Made by a program: the position numbers and the translations under genes | The notes under the pieces: generated by a model | What the model saw: the letters and a program-made list of their open reading frames with translations, nothing else | The model's database searches: none | What the model was told of the DNA's origin: nothing | From: Eledone cirrhosa | Lineage: Eukaryota > Mollusca > Cephalopoda > Octopoda > Eledonidae | Reading direction: 5' to 3' | Length of the DNA: 64,000 nt | Assembly: GCA_964016885.1 (NCBI GenBank) | Contig: OZ024746.1 | Coordinates: forward strand, 100,548,089-100,612,088 | Part shown: positions 34,795-45,844 of the stretch, piece after piece | Layout: the number at the start of each line of letters is the position of its first letter | Position numbering within the stretch: the stretch's first letter is position 1

Positions 34795-36000
34795 TTTATG
34801 AAGTATAAAATTGATGCATCATTTATATCCAACTTTGTAACGATTATATAATTTGTTGTATTTTTGTTTTATCCCTCTATTTTTCGTTTTAAGTTTTTCA
34901 ATGTTGACCCAATAGAATCTTTTATAAATAAATTTAAAAGAAAACGTTACCTTTTTTCATGTAATTTTCATTTAAAAAATTATGAAAAACAACCCCTATC
35001 AGAAATTACATCTCTGAAATATGCAAATAAAATCTGATTCTCTTTCATGAAAATTGTCCAAAATTTGCTTGCTTTTAATTAATTCTTCAAATATTTGAGT
35101 TCTCTAAAGAACTAATATGTGGAAGGCTATTTGTTTCAATAATGAAGTTAATTTTCATTAAGTGAAAAGTGGTTTATAGTGAAAATCTGAACTATTTCAC
35201 CTATATCATCTGTGATCTAATAACAGCCCATTTACATGTGCAGAAACTGGATAGTTTTCCTATATATTTCAATTACCCTCTTACAGATTACAAATGTTCT
35301 TTTTAGATATATGTATACAGAATTAAAAACAAACTGCTTCATTTACTTTTAAAAATATCCAGTGGGAATGTTTCATTCCTTATTATTGAAGCTCTTGATC
35401 ATATATAGAGCATTATTCAAACTCTTCTGCCTGGGACCATAATGATAATACAGAGAATTACAGTCTCTATCTATCTCTCTCTCTCTCATATATATATATA
35501 ATATATAGCCTCAACCATGTCTTAAATGTTGCAATTGTTGATAAATTAGATATGCTGCTCATTACCCTGTTATGTATTCCAGCCAACAGGCTGAGGCCAT
35601 GCTGGGGCACCGCCATTAGAAACACTACAATAATTAATCTCTTAATCTAAAATTTCTTTATATTTTTGTTTAAATTTATTTTGTGTATAGAATAGGGATT
35701 GTCTAAATGTTTTATTTCTTAATTGAATATCAAAATCAACCACTTTCTAGTAAATTCTGCAACTTCATATATTTAATTTCTTTATATATTTAGCTTTTAA
35801 ATATAAAAAAAAACTAGATCGATCGTAAGTTTCTTTTACTATTCTAAATTATCTAGAGACCATTCTGAAATCATTAATATTGAAAAGTCCTTAACTATGT
35901 AACTCATAAAACTAACAAATAAAGGGTTTTTCTTTAAATATTTACTTTTGAAAAGTAATTTCCTTCCAAAACAATTTAAAATAAATCTCTTCAGTTCTTA

Positions 36001-36779
36001 ATATATATGTATGTGTATATATATATGTATGTATATATATAGGTATGTATGTATATGTATGTGTATATGTGTATGTATGTATGTGTATATGTGTATGTAT
36101 GTATATATATATGTGTATGTATGTATATATATGTGTGTATGTATGTGTATATGTGTGTATGTATGTGTATATATGTGTGTATGTGTATATATATATATGT
36201 ATGTGTATATGTATGTGCATGTGTATATGTATATGTATGTGTATGTATATATATGTGTGTGTATATATATGTGTGTATATGTATATATATATATGTATAT
36301 ATATATATGTGTGTGTATATGTATATATATATATGTGTGTATATGTATATATATATGTGTATATGTATATATATGTGTGTATATGTATATATATGTGTAT
36401 ATGTATATATATGTGTGTATATGTATATATATGTGTGTATATGTATATATATGTGTGTATATGTATATATATGTGTGTATATGTATATATATATGTGTAT
36501 ATGTATATATATGTGTATATGTATATATATGTGTATATGTATATATATGTGTATATGTATATATATGTGTGTATATGTATATATATGTGTATATGTATAT
36601 ATATGTGTGTATATGTATATATATGTGTGTATATGTATATATATGTGTGTATATGTATATATATGTGTGTATATGTATATATATGTGTGTATATGTATGT
36701 GTGTGTATATATATATATATGTGTATATATATGTGTATATATGTATATATATATATATATATGTGTGTGTATATATATA
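36001..36779. repeat. TA/TG minisatellite, about 780 bp
   Basis: Units of 16 to 20 bp of the form GTGTATATGTATATATAT and longer TGTGTGTATATG variants are repeated for 0.78 kb. Three plus frames and two minus frames are open across it only because the motif lacks stops; they are not genes. Confidence 0.95.
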
Positions 36780-37543
36780 ATTTGAGACTAGTGTTCAAAA
36801 ACTGTTGAATACTTTTAATTAACTGCTGTTTATAAGGAAATGTTACGAAACTGTTGTCAGTAAAAGATGGTAGCATTTCTGCTGTCTTTTGGCTGGTTTA
36901 TTTTATCTGCAAATGAAGTTGCTTTTGGATATTACATTGGCTGTGTGTTTCTCTACATATCTCTAAAGAAAAATTGAAACTATTGCTTCTTTTTCTTAAA
37001 ATAGAAACAATCGGATTTATATTGTTCTCTTAGCTCTCTCTTTCTCTATCTCTCCCTCTCTCTCTCTCTGACAGATGTGTACATCAGTGCACATACACAC
37101 ATCATAGTTTTAAAATATCTAACAATCCCTGCCATATTAAATAACTGTGAACTGCCGATTCCCTGCTGTTAATATAAACATACCTGGTCGCAAATGTCAT
37201 CATTTAACATTATATAAGAAATTTTTTTTTTTTTTTTTTTTTCCCTGTCCCCCTTTTTATTTTTCTTCTTTTTAATCTAAATTGAATTGGGTACTGATCT
37301 TGAAAGCAAGACATCCCAGAATCGTACATGAGTAAGTACCCTTGGATATGACTTTTTGGTCATGCTTTTAAGACTAATAAAACTATTCCACTGAAACATT
37401 TTCTTTCTTTACTCCTTTTTTTTTTTTTTTTTTTTTTGTTGTTTTGTTTTTTAATAGAAATTTAATTATGAAGTAACAATCCTGAAGAAAAATGAAGCAT
37501 TTCTGTGATGAGAAGAAAACAAAATATGCTGTATAATTGTTTC
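36780..37543. other. Intergenic DNA with simple tracts
   Basis: It holds a CT-rich tract (37035-37070), poly-T runs (37217-37242 and 37417-37438) and nothing recognisable as a gene. Confidence 0.5.
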
Positions 37544-37752
37544 TACTATAGACACAAGGCCAGCAATTTGAAGGGAAGGGAAAGTCGATTAAATTGACTC
37601 CGGTGCGTTACTGGGACTTTATTTTATCGATCCCTTAAGGATGAAAGGCAAAACAAACTTTGGCCGGATTTAAACTCAGAACGTAAAGGGCCATAACTCT
37701 GTTGCAAAGCATGGTGCCAGACACCCTACCAATACTGCCAATCCACTGCGCT
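37544..37752 (-). mobile_element. SINE-B, nearly full length
   Basis: GACACAAGGCCAGCAATTTG, GTCGATTAAATTGACTCC, TTTATTTTATCGATCCC, GGATTTAAACTCAGAACG and GCCAATCCACTGCG follow the SINE-B order in reverse. Confidence 0.88.
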
Positions 37753-37837
37753 ATTTGATTTGGCTCGAAACTAGTTTCCATAGAAGTCTGGTGAAAGTCA
37801 TTGACTTGTTGCCATTATTTTATACACATAAGGCAAT

Positions 37838-38000
37838 GGAGGGTCAGATGCCATGCTTTGCAGCATAGTTACGGCCCTTTATGATCTGAGTTCAAATCTC
37901 ACTGAGGTTAACTTAGCCTTTCATCCTTACGGGGTCGATAAAATAAAGTGCTAGCAATGTACTGGGATAATTGTTGGCCTTGTGCCAAAAGTTGAAACAT
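37838..38000 (+). mobile_element. SINE-B
   Basis: Plus orientation: CAGATGCCATGCTTTGCAGC, GAGTTCAAATCTCACTGAGG, GGGTCGATAAAATAAAG, GGCCTTGTGCCAAAAG. It sits about 85 bp from the inverted copy at 37544, so the pair could fold. Confidence 0.85.
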
Positions 38001-38640
38001 TATTTTATACACATTTCTTTTTCAAGAAATACTCTAAGGTCTCAAATAATCCTTCCTCCTCCCCTGCTTATTAAATTTTTGGATTCTTCTGGCACCCGTA
38101 CTCTTTCATTAAATTTTGTTAATCTATCTCCAGTGAAATTATAAGTGGTAGCACTGCTGTGACAATTTTCTTTAGACACTAAAAAAAAAAAAACATACAC
38201 GACAAAAGAACATTACTAGAAATTTCATATGTTGGGTTGGGGCTCTCAATATGTAAACTAAACAGCTAATCTTGGTTTTTAAAAAAAAATCAAGGTAGAC
38301 AACCTAGAGAAATTAACAATTTCCCCCATCTGCCCTATTTCGGACCTGGAGTAAATGAAATACATCATTGGCAGGATTCAAACGTGATTTCTGAGGTAAT
38401 GTGTCAACTTGACATTCTATAGTCACAATGTTACTTCTTCAATATTCATACTTAACTAAAAACAAAAGTGATATTTTGTTTTCCCCCTTCTACAATTATT
38501 GAAGATTTACAACTTGAATAACACTTTATAGTGTCACCATCATTATACATTTGCTTTACCATAAAAAACGGATCTCTCACTTTTCTTATACTGATGCTGT
38601 TGATAGAAAATCGGATCCCTTTTCTGTCAACAGAGGTAGA
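38001..38640. other. Non-coding DNA, nothing recognised
   Basis: Short A runs near 38180 and 38280. An AATTTCATATGTTGG-type block here is similar to one near 41755 (CATTACTAGAAAT shared), so an unnamed dispersed repeat is likely: 38200-38310 resembles 41745-41845. Confidence 0.45.
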
Positions 38641-38990
38641 AACTGAAATTTTTTTACATCTGCTTTTCCACACTTGCATGGGTTGAACAGGTCCTTCTCA
38701 GCACAGCATATTTCCACTCATCGTGATCCTTTGTCATCTCTGTGAGTCTCAGTGATTTTTAGATCAGCTCTCACAACCTCTGCTTGTCTTTCTCGGTCTA
38801 CCTCTACTGTAACTTCCTTCCACTGGCATTTCCCGGCACTTCTTCACCCTGCAATCATTGTCCATGGGCATCGCATGTCTATATCAATGCAGTCTTCTCA
38901 CCTACACAATCTCAAATTCCTCCATTATATTCTTAGTACAACCCCCCCCCCCCCCCCCCTATTTTTATCACCTTGGTATTTTCATGTTAC
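38641..38990 (-). pseudogene. LINE-Q 3' end
   Basis: In reverse it matches the tail of the copy at 17418: CACTTGCATGGGTTGAACAGG, CACTGGCATTTCCCGGC and CATTGTCCATGGGCATCGC pair with CAGGCTTATATGGGTTGG and CATTGTCCATGTGCATCAC there. It runs into a C18 tract at 38942-38959. Confidence 0.7.
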
Positions 38991-39089
38991 ATGAATTTCT
39001 GATTGATACATTCCATCCACCCTTCATCTTCTCACCTTCAAACCCAGCTTCTACAAAACCACCATTGTTTTGCCTTCTACCCACCACAT

Positions 39090-40115
39090 ACATACACTTA
39101 CTGCCCTCTACCAGTTCAATTGGATGGTCAGAGCTTTACCTCTGCTATACTAACTATCCCTCGCAACTCCTGCTTAGCCCCTGACCCCTCCACAACAGCT
39201 AGGCATGTAATTGAAATCACGCTCTTAAGTATACCTTTCCACATCTTACACAAAACCCATGGTGATTAAGCCTCTATATTTGCTGCTCACTTTCTACCCT
39301 ACTTCACATTCCACACACATTGTCAATCTCTTCCAAAACTATCTCTCTAATCCACCATCAGGTTCACCATGATACACTGATATGTGCATACAAAGGCATC
39401 TCGGGTTACTTCAAATCAAAAGGACACCAGCCCTGACAATATCCCTCCGGTCATTCAAAAAAAAAAAAATGGGAAGAGCTAGCCCCTATTCTCACCAAAC
39501 TCTCTAGGGTTCTATTTCAATATTTGGAAACATGCTACAATTTATCCCATTTTAAAGAAGAGCTTTCCCTTTGACCCAACTACCATACTGTTGTAATAAC
39601 ATCCATCTCAAAGGCGGTAGAGACGGTCATTAGCAACCTTCTCCAGCACATCGAATGACCAACAGTATGGTGTTCACATCTACAAGAGACTCTCCTGTCA
39701 CTCACCAGTAGGCCTTGACACTCATGAATTTTGGTGAAAACTTGTACACAGCATCAAAGTATTTTATTTGGCACATGGATCTTCTGATTAATCTTTTTGG
39801 TTTCATCTATTTAATCACTAGCCTCCTGTCAGATTCTATCATCTTATAGAGTTCTCTCTGACCCCAGTATCAATATTGTTGTTCCTCAAAGTTTTCTTCT
39901 TGCATTCTTCCCCTATACACCAAAGACCTTGCTAGCAATGGCCACTTTACACAGATGATACCAGCCCTTATTCTTCCATAAACCTCTGCACCTAAGTGTC
40001 ACCTAGAAGCTCACACCAAACCTGCTCTGCCTCCAATAGAGTCCTCAAAAGCAGCCTCTAATGGAATTTATCAGTCTTGTCTCCTTCAACTGCACAAAAT
40101 CACAATCATTACAAG
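39090..40115 (+). pseudogene. CR1/L2-like LINE reverse transcriptase relic
   Basis: Plus-strand pieces occur in order: RTPALTISLRSF and ELAPILTKLSRVLFQYLETC (fingers region), a decayed middle, then LYTDDTSPYSSINL near 39950-39985, where the usual FADDS has become YTDDT. Stops and shifts occur throughout. Family by resemblance only. Confidence 0.65.
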
Positions 40116-40116
40116 G

Positions 40117-40290
40117 GTGGTGGTTTGGCAGTATCAGTATTGCATCAGACACCATGCTTTGCAGCATAGGGTTATAGCCCTTTACATTCTGAGTTCAAAT
40201 CCTGCCAAGGTTGACTTTGCCTTTCATCCTTACAGAGTCAATAAAATAAAGCACCAGTAATGCACAAGGCATTAATTTCAACTTTCTTTC
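40117..40290 (+). mobile_element. SINE-B
   Basis: GGTGGTTTGGCAGTATCAGT (A-box region), GAGTTCAAATCCTGCC (B box), GAGTCAATAAAATAAAG. The far 3' end is truncated. Confidence 0.88.
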
Positions 40291-40703
40291 CAGGGACTCT
40301 CTTGAAAAATAAACCTCATTTGGTCATTCCATGAAAGTATCTTGGTCATCCAACTTTACACATCCGACCCTCATAAATAGAACTGACCATGTGTAATATT
40401 AAGTACAATGTCTGTCGGGGTGGATTTAACACAATAAACTGTCACATGTCAACTGAATCAAAACCTTGATCCAATAGCTGGCATAACTTCAGTTTGTTGA
40501 TGCCATAGTCTGCCTAATTTTGTCTCTACAACTTTCTTAATCATTCTTATTTTTCCATGATTTTTTACCTCCAGAAACACGTTTTTCCACCATTTATTAT
40601 ACCTCCGCCTGCTTATAAGAATTTAAGCGAATGGCTAAACATTCCCCTCCCCCACCTATTATTTGGGAGACGAGAATACTTGTTGAAATAAATACCAGGG
40701 TTG

Positions 40704-40897
40704 TAATAATTGTTTCTATTTTAGGCACAAGGCCAGCAATTAACCAGTACATTACTGGTACTTTATTTTATCGACCCCCGTGCGGATGAAAGGCAAAGTT
40801 AACCTCGGCGGGATTTGAACTGAGATCATAAAGGGACGTAACTCTGCTTCAAAGCATACTGTCCGACTCTCTACCGATACTGCCAATCCACCGTTGT
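40704..40897 (-). mobile_element. SINE-B
   Basis: ATTGTTTCTATTTTAGGCAC, TTTATTTTATCGACCCCCG, GGATTTGAACTGAGATC, GCCAATCCACCG. It ends with CACCGTTGTAATAATTG, which recurs at 40963-40980. Confidence 0.9.
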
Positions 40898-40980
40898 AAT
40901 AATTGTTTCTACTTTAGGCACAACAAGGCCAGCAATTAACCAGTACATTACTGGTACTTTATTCCACCGTTGTAATAATT
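40898..40980 (-). mobile_element. Partial second copy of the adjacent SINE-B
   Basis: TTGTTTCTACTTTAGGCAC to GGTACTTTATT, then a jump to CCACCGTTGTAATAATTG. It looks like a local duplication of 40704-40897 with an internal deletion. Confidence 0.75.
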
Positions 40981-41117
40981 GACTGAAAGAGTTATTGGTA
41001 CATCAGCATGGCAGCAATAAATTTACTGAAAGCCACTGAGAGAATAAAACTGTCTTTTCATACTTTGAGAGGTTCATACTGCCAATAACTTCAAGTATCA
41101 ATCGTTCTCCAACAGGT

Positions 41118-41235
41118 TTGCAGTCAAGCCCGTAGCGGTGGAGACTTCTGGTGTCCTTGGCTCTAGGGCTACCTCCCTACTCACTACCATAGGCGCTGAG
41201 CTGGCTAGCGCATGGGATTCTATTTGCTCATAATA
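41118..41235 (+). pseudogene. RLE-LINE-1 C-terminal fragment
   Basis: The plus strand reads AVKPVAVETSGVLGSRATSL and LTTIGAELASAWDSIC, the segment after the endonuclease core of the element at 52270-53670. Here it is uninterrupted and shows what the empty LTR insertion site looks like. Confidence 0.7.
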
Positions 41236-42009
41236 GTGAGCGATGGGAAGGGCAAGAGAGATAGAGGCGATGACAGGTGGTAGTTCGAGGTTATGAACAG
41301 AACACGTGATATAATCGAGAACTATCAGAAGGTATGTGGATACATGATTTAGTGACGAAGTATTTTTTTTATGACTTTAAAGTACACAAAATATTCGAAT
41401 TCGTTATGCCAGTATGGGATCGAGTGCCGCCGTGCTAGATGCCTCAGATTTATCGTTTCTTCAATTATATAATAACTAAATATTCAAAGGGAAATAATTT
41501 TGATTTTTTTTTTTTTTTTTTTTGGTTTTCAATCCGTAACACACTAAACAAGAGTTGTTTACCCCTGTATGAAAACTACTTTCCGGTCTCGAACCCCTAC
41601 ACACTTTTTAATGTTTCAGATTTTTCAGCCCAACCTATAAAATTTTGCTTATCTAATCTGTCTCCAGCGAAATATTATTTTAGGTGGTAGCATTCCCTGC
41701 GACAATTAATTTTCTTAAGACATTAAATGCATAACAAAAAAAGTACATTACTAGAAATCCCATTTATTATAAAATAAATAGGATGTCGTTTAAGTATGAA
41801 AGCTTAACAACTAATTCTGGTTTTTAAAAATAATCAAGGGAAACAATCTAGAAAAATTACTTATTTTCCATGACCCACTTATTCGAACTCAGCCATTTCT
41901 TTGCGAATAATCCCAAAGTGAAAATTCTTTCCATTCAGTGAATTATGGTAAAATCCTGAAGAACTAAAAATGAAACTAAAAAAGTCCAACAAAAGCACAA
42001 ACAAATAAT
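41236..42009. other. Non-coding DNA, nothing recognised
   Basis: A T run at 41503-41523 and a stretch at 41745-41845 similar to 38200-38310. No gene. Confidence 0.45.
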
Positions 42010-42222
42010 AATAATAATAATTGTTTCTACTTCAGGCATAAGGCCAGCAATTCTGGGGGAGGTGAAAGTTGATTAAATTGACCCAGTACATTACTGGTAC
42101 TTTATTTTATCACCCGTAAGCGTGAAAGGCAAAGTTGAACAAGGAACGCAAAGGGCCGTAACTCTATGCTGCGAAGCAATGTGTCTGACGCTCTACCGAT
42201 TCTGTCAATTCACTGCCTAATA
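42010..42222 (-). mobile_element. SINE-B with (ATT)n tail
   Basis: AATAATAATAATTGTTTCTAC (tail), GTTGATTAAATTGACCC and ACTCTATGCTGCGAAGC are present; part of the B-box region is deleted (CAAAGTTGAACAAGGAACGC). Confidence 0.88.
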
Positions 42223-42223
42223 A

Positions 42224-42420
42224 TAATTATTATTTCTACTTTTGGCACAAGGCCTGCAATTACCCCAGTGTATTACTGGTGTTTTATTTTATTGACTCCC
42301 GTAAGGATGAAAGGCAAAATTAGCCTCAGCAGGATTTGAACTCAGACCGTAAAGGGTCATAACTCTATGCTGCAAAGCATAATGTCTGATGCGCTACCGA
42401 TACTGCCAATCCACCGCCCT
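42224..42420 (-). mobile_element. SINE-B with (ATT)n tail
   Basis: TTATTTCTACTTTTGGCAC, ATTTTATTGACTCCCG, GGATTTGAACTCAGACC and GCCAATCCACCGCC. It is inserted head to tail next to the preceding copy. Confidence 0.9.
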
Positions 42421-42511
42421 AATAATAATAATAATTTTGGAAATCAGTATGGGGAACAGAAAAATCCCATAATGCAGAAAGGATAAAGAACATGGAAGAA
42501 ACATCATCTTC

Positions 42512-43052
42512 ACCATCATCATCATCATCAGTTAACGTCCATCTTCCACGCTAGCATGGGTTAGACGGTTTTGTTCCATTTGATGCGGGAATGCTCGGGA
42601 GACCGTGTCTCGCTCGTACAGAAGTGTCTCAGGCAGGTTTTCTACAGATGGATGCCCTTTCTAACACCAACCACTTTACAGTGTGGACTGGGAGCCTTTT
42701 TACCATGTCTCCTACACGACCACTTTACAGTGTGGACTGGGAGCTTTTTGTTGTGTCACAGACACAGTGGATGGGATAGGGTGTGTGCGGTGGGGTGTAT
42801 ATTGGGTTAAGAGGTGCCTACTGACTGTTGGTTTGTATGAAAGGGAAGGCAATTCTTCTGTACAACTGCATGGTGCCAAAGATCTCGATCCAGTGACATT
42901 GTTTTAGAGAGGTGTAAGTGGGTGAAGTCAGTTTTTATCACCTCGTCCCAGGTTTTTCTTGGTCTACCGACTCCATAGCTTCCATCAATTTTCATTGATC
43001 TGCACTTTTTTATACAGCTGTCGTCTTTCATACGCATCACATGGCCAACATA
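42512..43052 (-). pseudogene. LINE-K C-terminus and 3' UTR
   Basis: In reverse: YVGHVMRMKDDSCIKKCRSM, GVGRPRKTWDEVIKTDF and LHLSKTMSLDRDLWHHAV near 42880-43050, a stop, then a 3' UTR with two 49-bp-type units (ACTTTACAGTGTGGACTGGG) and the (GAT)n tail at 42512-42530. The frame is open for 102 residues. 5' truncated. Confidence 0.88.
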
Positions 43053-43955
43053 CAATAATTTAGAAAGACAGACTTCTATGGAAGAAATGGAGTTGGCACT
43101 AAAGAAAGCCAACAAATGGAAATTTCCTGGGGTTGAAGTGCCAAACTTCTGGTTATTTTCTCTAACTTCTACCCATGATATGTTGGTAAAATGTTATAAC
43201 AAAATTATGCATAATCCTGAGAAAACTCCTGGTTAGTTTGCACAGGGTATAACATATCTCCTGCCAACATCGACAGAAACGAATAACCTCCAAAATTCTC
43301 ACCTCAATCTAGACTGAGACAACCTACAAATTTATGGATCAAAATCACTTCTTTTCTATTGAGCAGAAATGGTGTCGCGGTGTGTCTTATCAGTGCAAAG
43401 ACCAACTTCTCATTAACCGTATGATTCCAGAAAACTGTCACAAAACGTATAGACATCAGAGTCCTGCTTGGATTGACTATTCGAAAGCATTTGACAGAGT
43501 TCCCCACTTATGGATTTTGAAAACTTTGGATGTTCTGAAGATTTTCCCCAGTAATATGAAACTTCCTGAAATACTATATGGAATACAAACTTATCATTGT
43601 CACACAGTGATGGAATTATAAATTACAACAGCATAAGTATTAACTGTAGTATTTTTCAGGGTGATTCATTTTCTCCTCTGATATTTTATATTGCTCTCAC
43701 ACTGCTGTCTTTAGCACTCAACTAAACAAAATATGGATACAAAATAGACACCAAAATAATAAATCAACTGTTTTATACTTGTAGCTGTATGACAGAAATG
43801 ACAACGAATTGGAAGGATTGCCGAGGACAGTTAAGGTGTTCAGGGATGGAGTTTGGACTGGAAAAATACACCAAAGCAACATTCAAGAAAGGCAGAATGA
43901 CAAACACAAACTCAATGGAAATAGATGGGAATTCAGTAATTAGGGAACTAGAACA

Positions 43956-44368
43956 GGAACAACCCTACATATATCTAGGGTTCAATGAAGGCCAAGGTAT
44001 TTACCACACCAACAGGAACAACCCTACAGATATCTAGGGTTCAATGAAGGCCAAGGTATTTACCACACCAACAGGAACAACCCTACAGATATCTAGGGTT
44101 CAATGAAGGCCAAGGTATTTACCACACCAACAGGAACAACCCTACAGATATCTAGGGTTCAATGAAGGCCAAGGTATTTACCACACCAACAGGAACAACC
44201 CTACAGATATCTAGGGTTCAATGAAGGCCAAGGTATTTACCACACCAACAGGAACAACCCTACAGATATCTAGGGACCAATGAAGGCCAAGGTATTTACC
44301 ACACCAACAGGAACAACCCTACAGATATCTAGGGTTCAATGAAGGCCAAGGTATTTACCACACCAACA
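43956..44368 (+). repeat. 59-bp minisatellite, 7 copies, inside RLE-LINE-2
   Basis: Units start at 43956, 44015, 44074, 44133, 44192, 44251 and 44310, each GGAACAACCCTACAGATATC ... CACACCAACA. They are nearly identical; the unit at 44251 has GGGACCAA for GGGTTCAA. Since 59 is not a multiple of 3, each copy shifts the frame. Confidence 0.97.
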
Positions 44369-44803
44369 TGAAAGAGAGAATCAGGAAGGAATGCTACTAG
44401 AGAGTACATGCTATTATCAAAACAGAGCTTAACCCAAGAAATAAATTATCTGCCATAAATGCACTTGCAATCCCAGTTATCACCTACAGTTTCAATATTA
44501 TAAATTAGAACATTAATGAAATTAAGAGAATTGACACCATAATCAGGGAATTTTTTATCTGTAATAGAACATATCACCCAACAGAAGATGTGGATCACCT
44601 CTGTCTCCCTAGACAAAATGAGAGGAATGCTCCAGCCCAAGCTGTCATACAAGATATCGACTATTGGACTGAATCAGTACCTTAAAACCACAGATGACAG
44701 GATGATGAAAATGGTTGCAGATCACGAAAGGAGGAAGAGGTTACATTCAGTCACAAAGGAAAGTAGGGAGTTTGCTGAAGAACTGGGAATACAGTTTGAA
44801 AAT

Positions 44804-44956
44804 AATTGTTTCTACTTTTGGCACAAGGCCAGCAATGTACTTTATTTTATCGACCCCGTAAGGATGAAAGGCAAAGTTAACCTCGGCGGGATTTGAACTC
44901 AGTCTGTAAAGGGACATAACTCTATGCTGGAAAGCATGGCGTCCGACTCTCTACCG
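44804..44956 (-). mobile_element. SINE-B inserted in RLE-LINE-2, with TSD
   Basis: AATTGTTTCTACTTTTGGC to GACTCTCTACCG. It is flanked by direct repeats ATACAGTTTGAAAAT at 44789-44803 and 44957-44971, a 15-bp target-site duplication. Confidence 0.92.
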
Positions 44957-44971
44957 ATACAGTTTGAAAAT

Positions 44972-45053
44972 AATTGTTTCTACTTTAGGCACAAGGCCAG
45001 CAATTACCCAGTGTATTACTGGTACTTTATTTTATCGACCCCGTAAGGATGAA
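44972..45053 (-). mobile_element. 5'-truncated SINE-B at the same site
   Basis: It begins AATTGTTTCTACTTTAGGC immediately after the second copy of the duplication and stops at CCCCGTAAGGATGAAA. It keeps the 3' end and lacks the tRNA-like head. Confidence 0.85.
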
Positions 45054-45762
45054 AACAATTCTGCTATTAAAGCCACAAAGAATATCAAAGTGTTGGCAAA
45101 ATATGAAGGCCTACAAAGACTCTGAACTAAATAGGAGCAAAAAGCACTGCATGGGTGGTATGTTCTCTGTAGCAAAGAACCTGATATAGATCAGTCCGTC
45201 ACCCATCAGTGGCTGTGGAGTTCTGGGCTAAAGGCAGAGAGTGAAGGCTTCATTTTGGCTGCACAAGACCAATGTCTCCTAATGCACAACTTTCAAGCCA
45301 ATGTGATCAGAAATGGAACTGACCAAAAGTGTCAATTCTGTGATGAGCAAGTTGAAACCATTGACCAACTGGTTTCAGGCTGCAAAGCTCAGTAAATATA
45401 AAGAAAGATCTATCAGTTGAAATTGAGAAAATATGGCATCTCAAGGCCTGTACAATACCAGTGATAGTAGGTGCACTTGAAATGATAAAAAAAAGGAGCT
45501 GCAAGAGATACAAAAAATATTGCTGACTGGTACTGCCCATGTCCTGAGAAGGGCATTATCAATTTAAAAACTTTGCAAAGACATTTACTGTTGTTTGTGC
45601 CGTTGTGGCATCATTTGTGTGACAATTGATTGTAAAAGTGTGTATTATTAAATTTTACCTCGGGTGTCAGGTTGACACTCGGGTGTCAGGTTGACACTTG
45701 GGATGATTTGGAAAGAAGCAGAACTCAAAGGAATTTTTAAATTAAAAAAAAAATAATAATAA

Positions 45763-45823
45763 TAATTGTTTCTACTTTTGGCACAAGACCAGCAAATACC
45801 CAGTGTATTACTGGTACTTTATT
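45763..45823 (-). mobile_element. SINE-B 3' fragment
   Basis: AATAATTGTTTCTACTTTTG to GGTACTTTATT; 5' truncated and followed by T and AAT repeats. Confidence 0.85.
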
Positions 45824-45844
45824 TTTTTTTTTAAATAATAATAA

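Larger units (their letters stand above)
32420..36000 (+). other. DAZAP2 3' UTR and downstream flank
   Basis: There is no coding signal after the stop. AATAAA hexamers on the plus strand lie at about 34037, 34115, 34149, 34927 and 35025, so a UTR of 1.6 to 2.6 kb is possible; transcript data would fix the end. Frames in the CT-rich tract (32760-32850) and (CA)n tracts are artefacts. Confidence 0.5.
43053..45755 (+). pseudogene. RLE-LINE-2 relic, RT to 3' end
   Basis: Plus-strand pieces in order: EMELALKKANKWKFPGVEVP, RT motif A DYSKAFDRVPHLWILKTLD (about 43475), QGDSFSPLIFYIALTLLS (motif B region), a lost YxDD box, GMEFGLEKYTKATFKKGRM, ELEQEQPYIYLGFNEGQG, HQWLWSSGLKAESEGFIL and AAQDQCLLMHNF, then a zinc-finger-like CQFCDEQVETIDQLVSGC in which His is replaced by Gln. 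EIEKIWHLKACTIPVIVGAL-type residues follow, after loss of the endonuclease catalytic block. The 3' UTR has two TCGGGTGTCAGGTTGACAC copies (45660-45700). It is interrupted by a 59-bp array and two SINEs. Dead element; clade by resemblance (R2/R4-like endonuclease group). Confidence 0.75.

Noticed and set aside
35942..36876. Long open frames (up to 292 codons) on both strands
   Set aside because: They are translations of the TA/TG minisatellite, which lacks stop codons in most frames. The residues are only Tyr, Ile, Val, Met, Cys, His and Thr.
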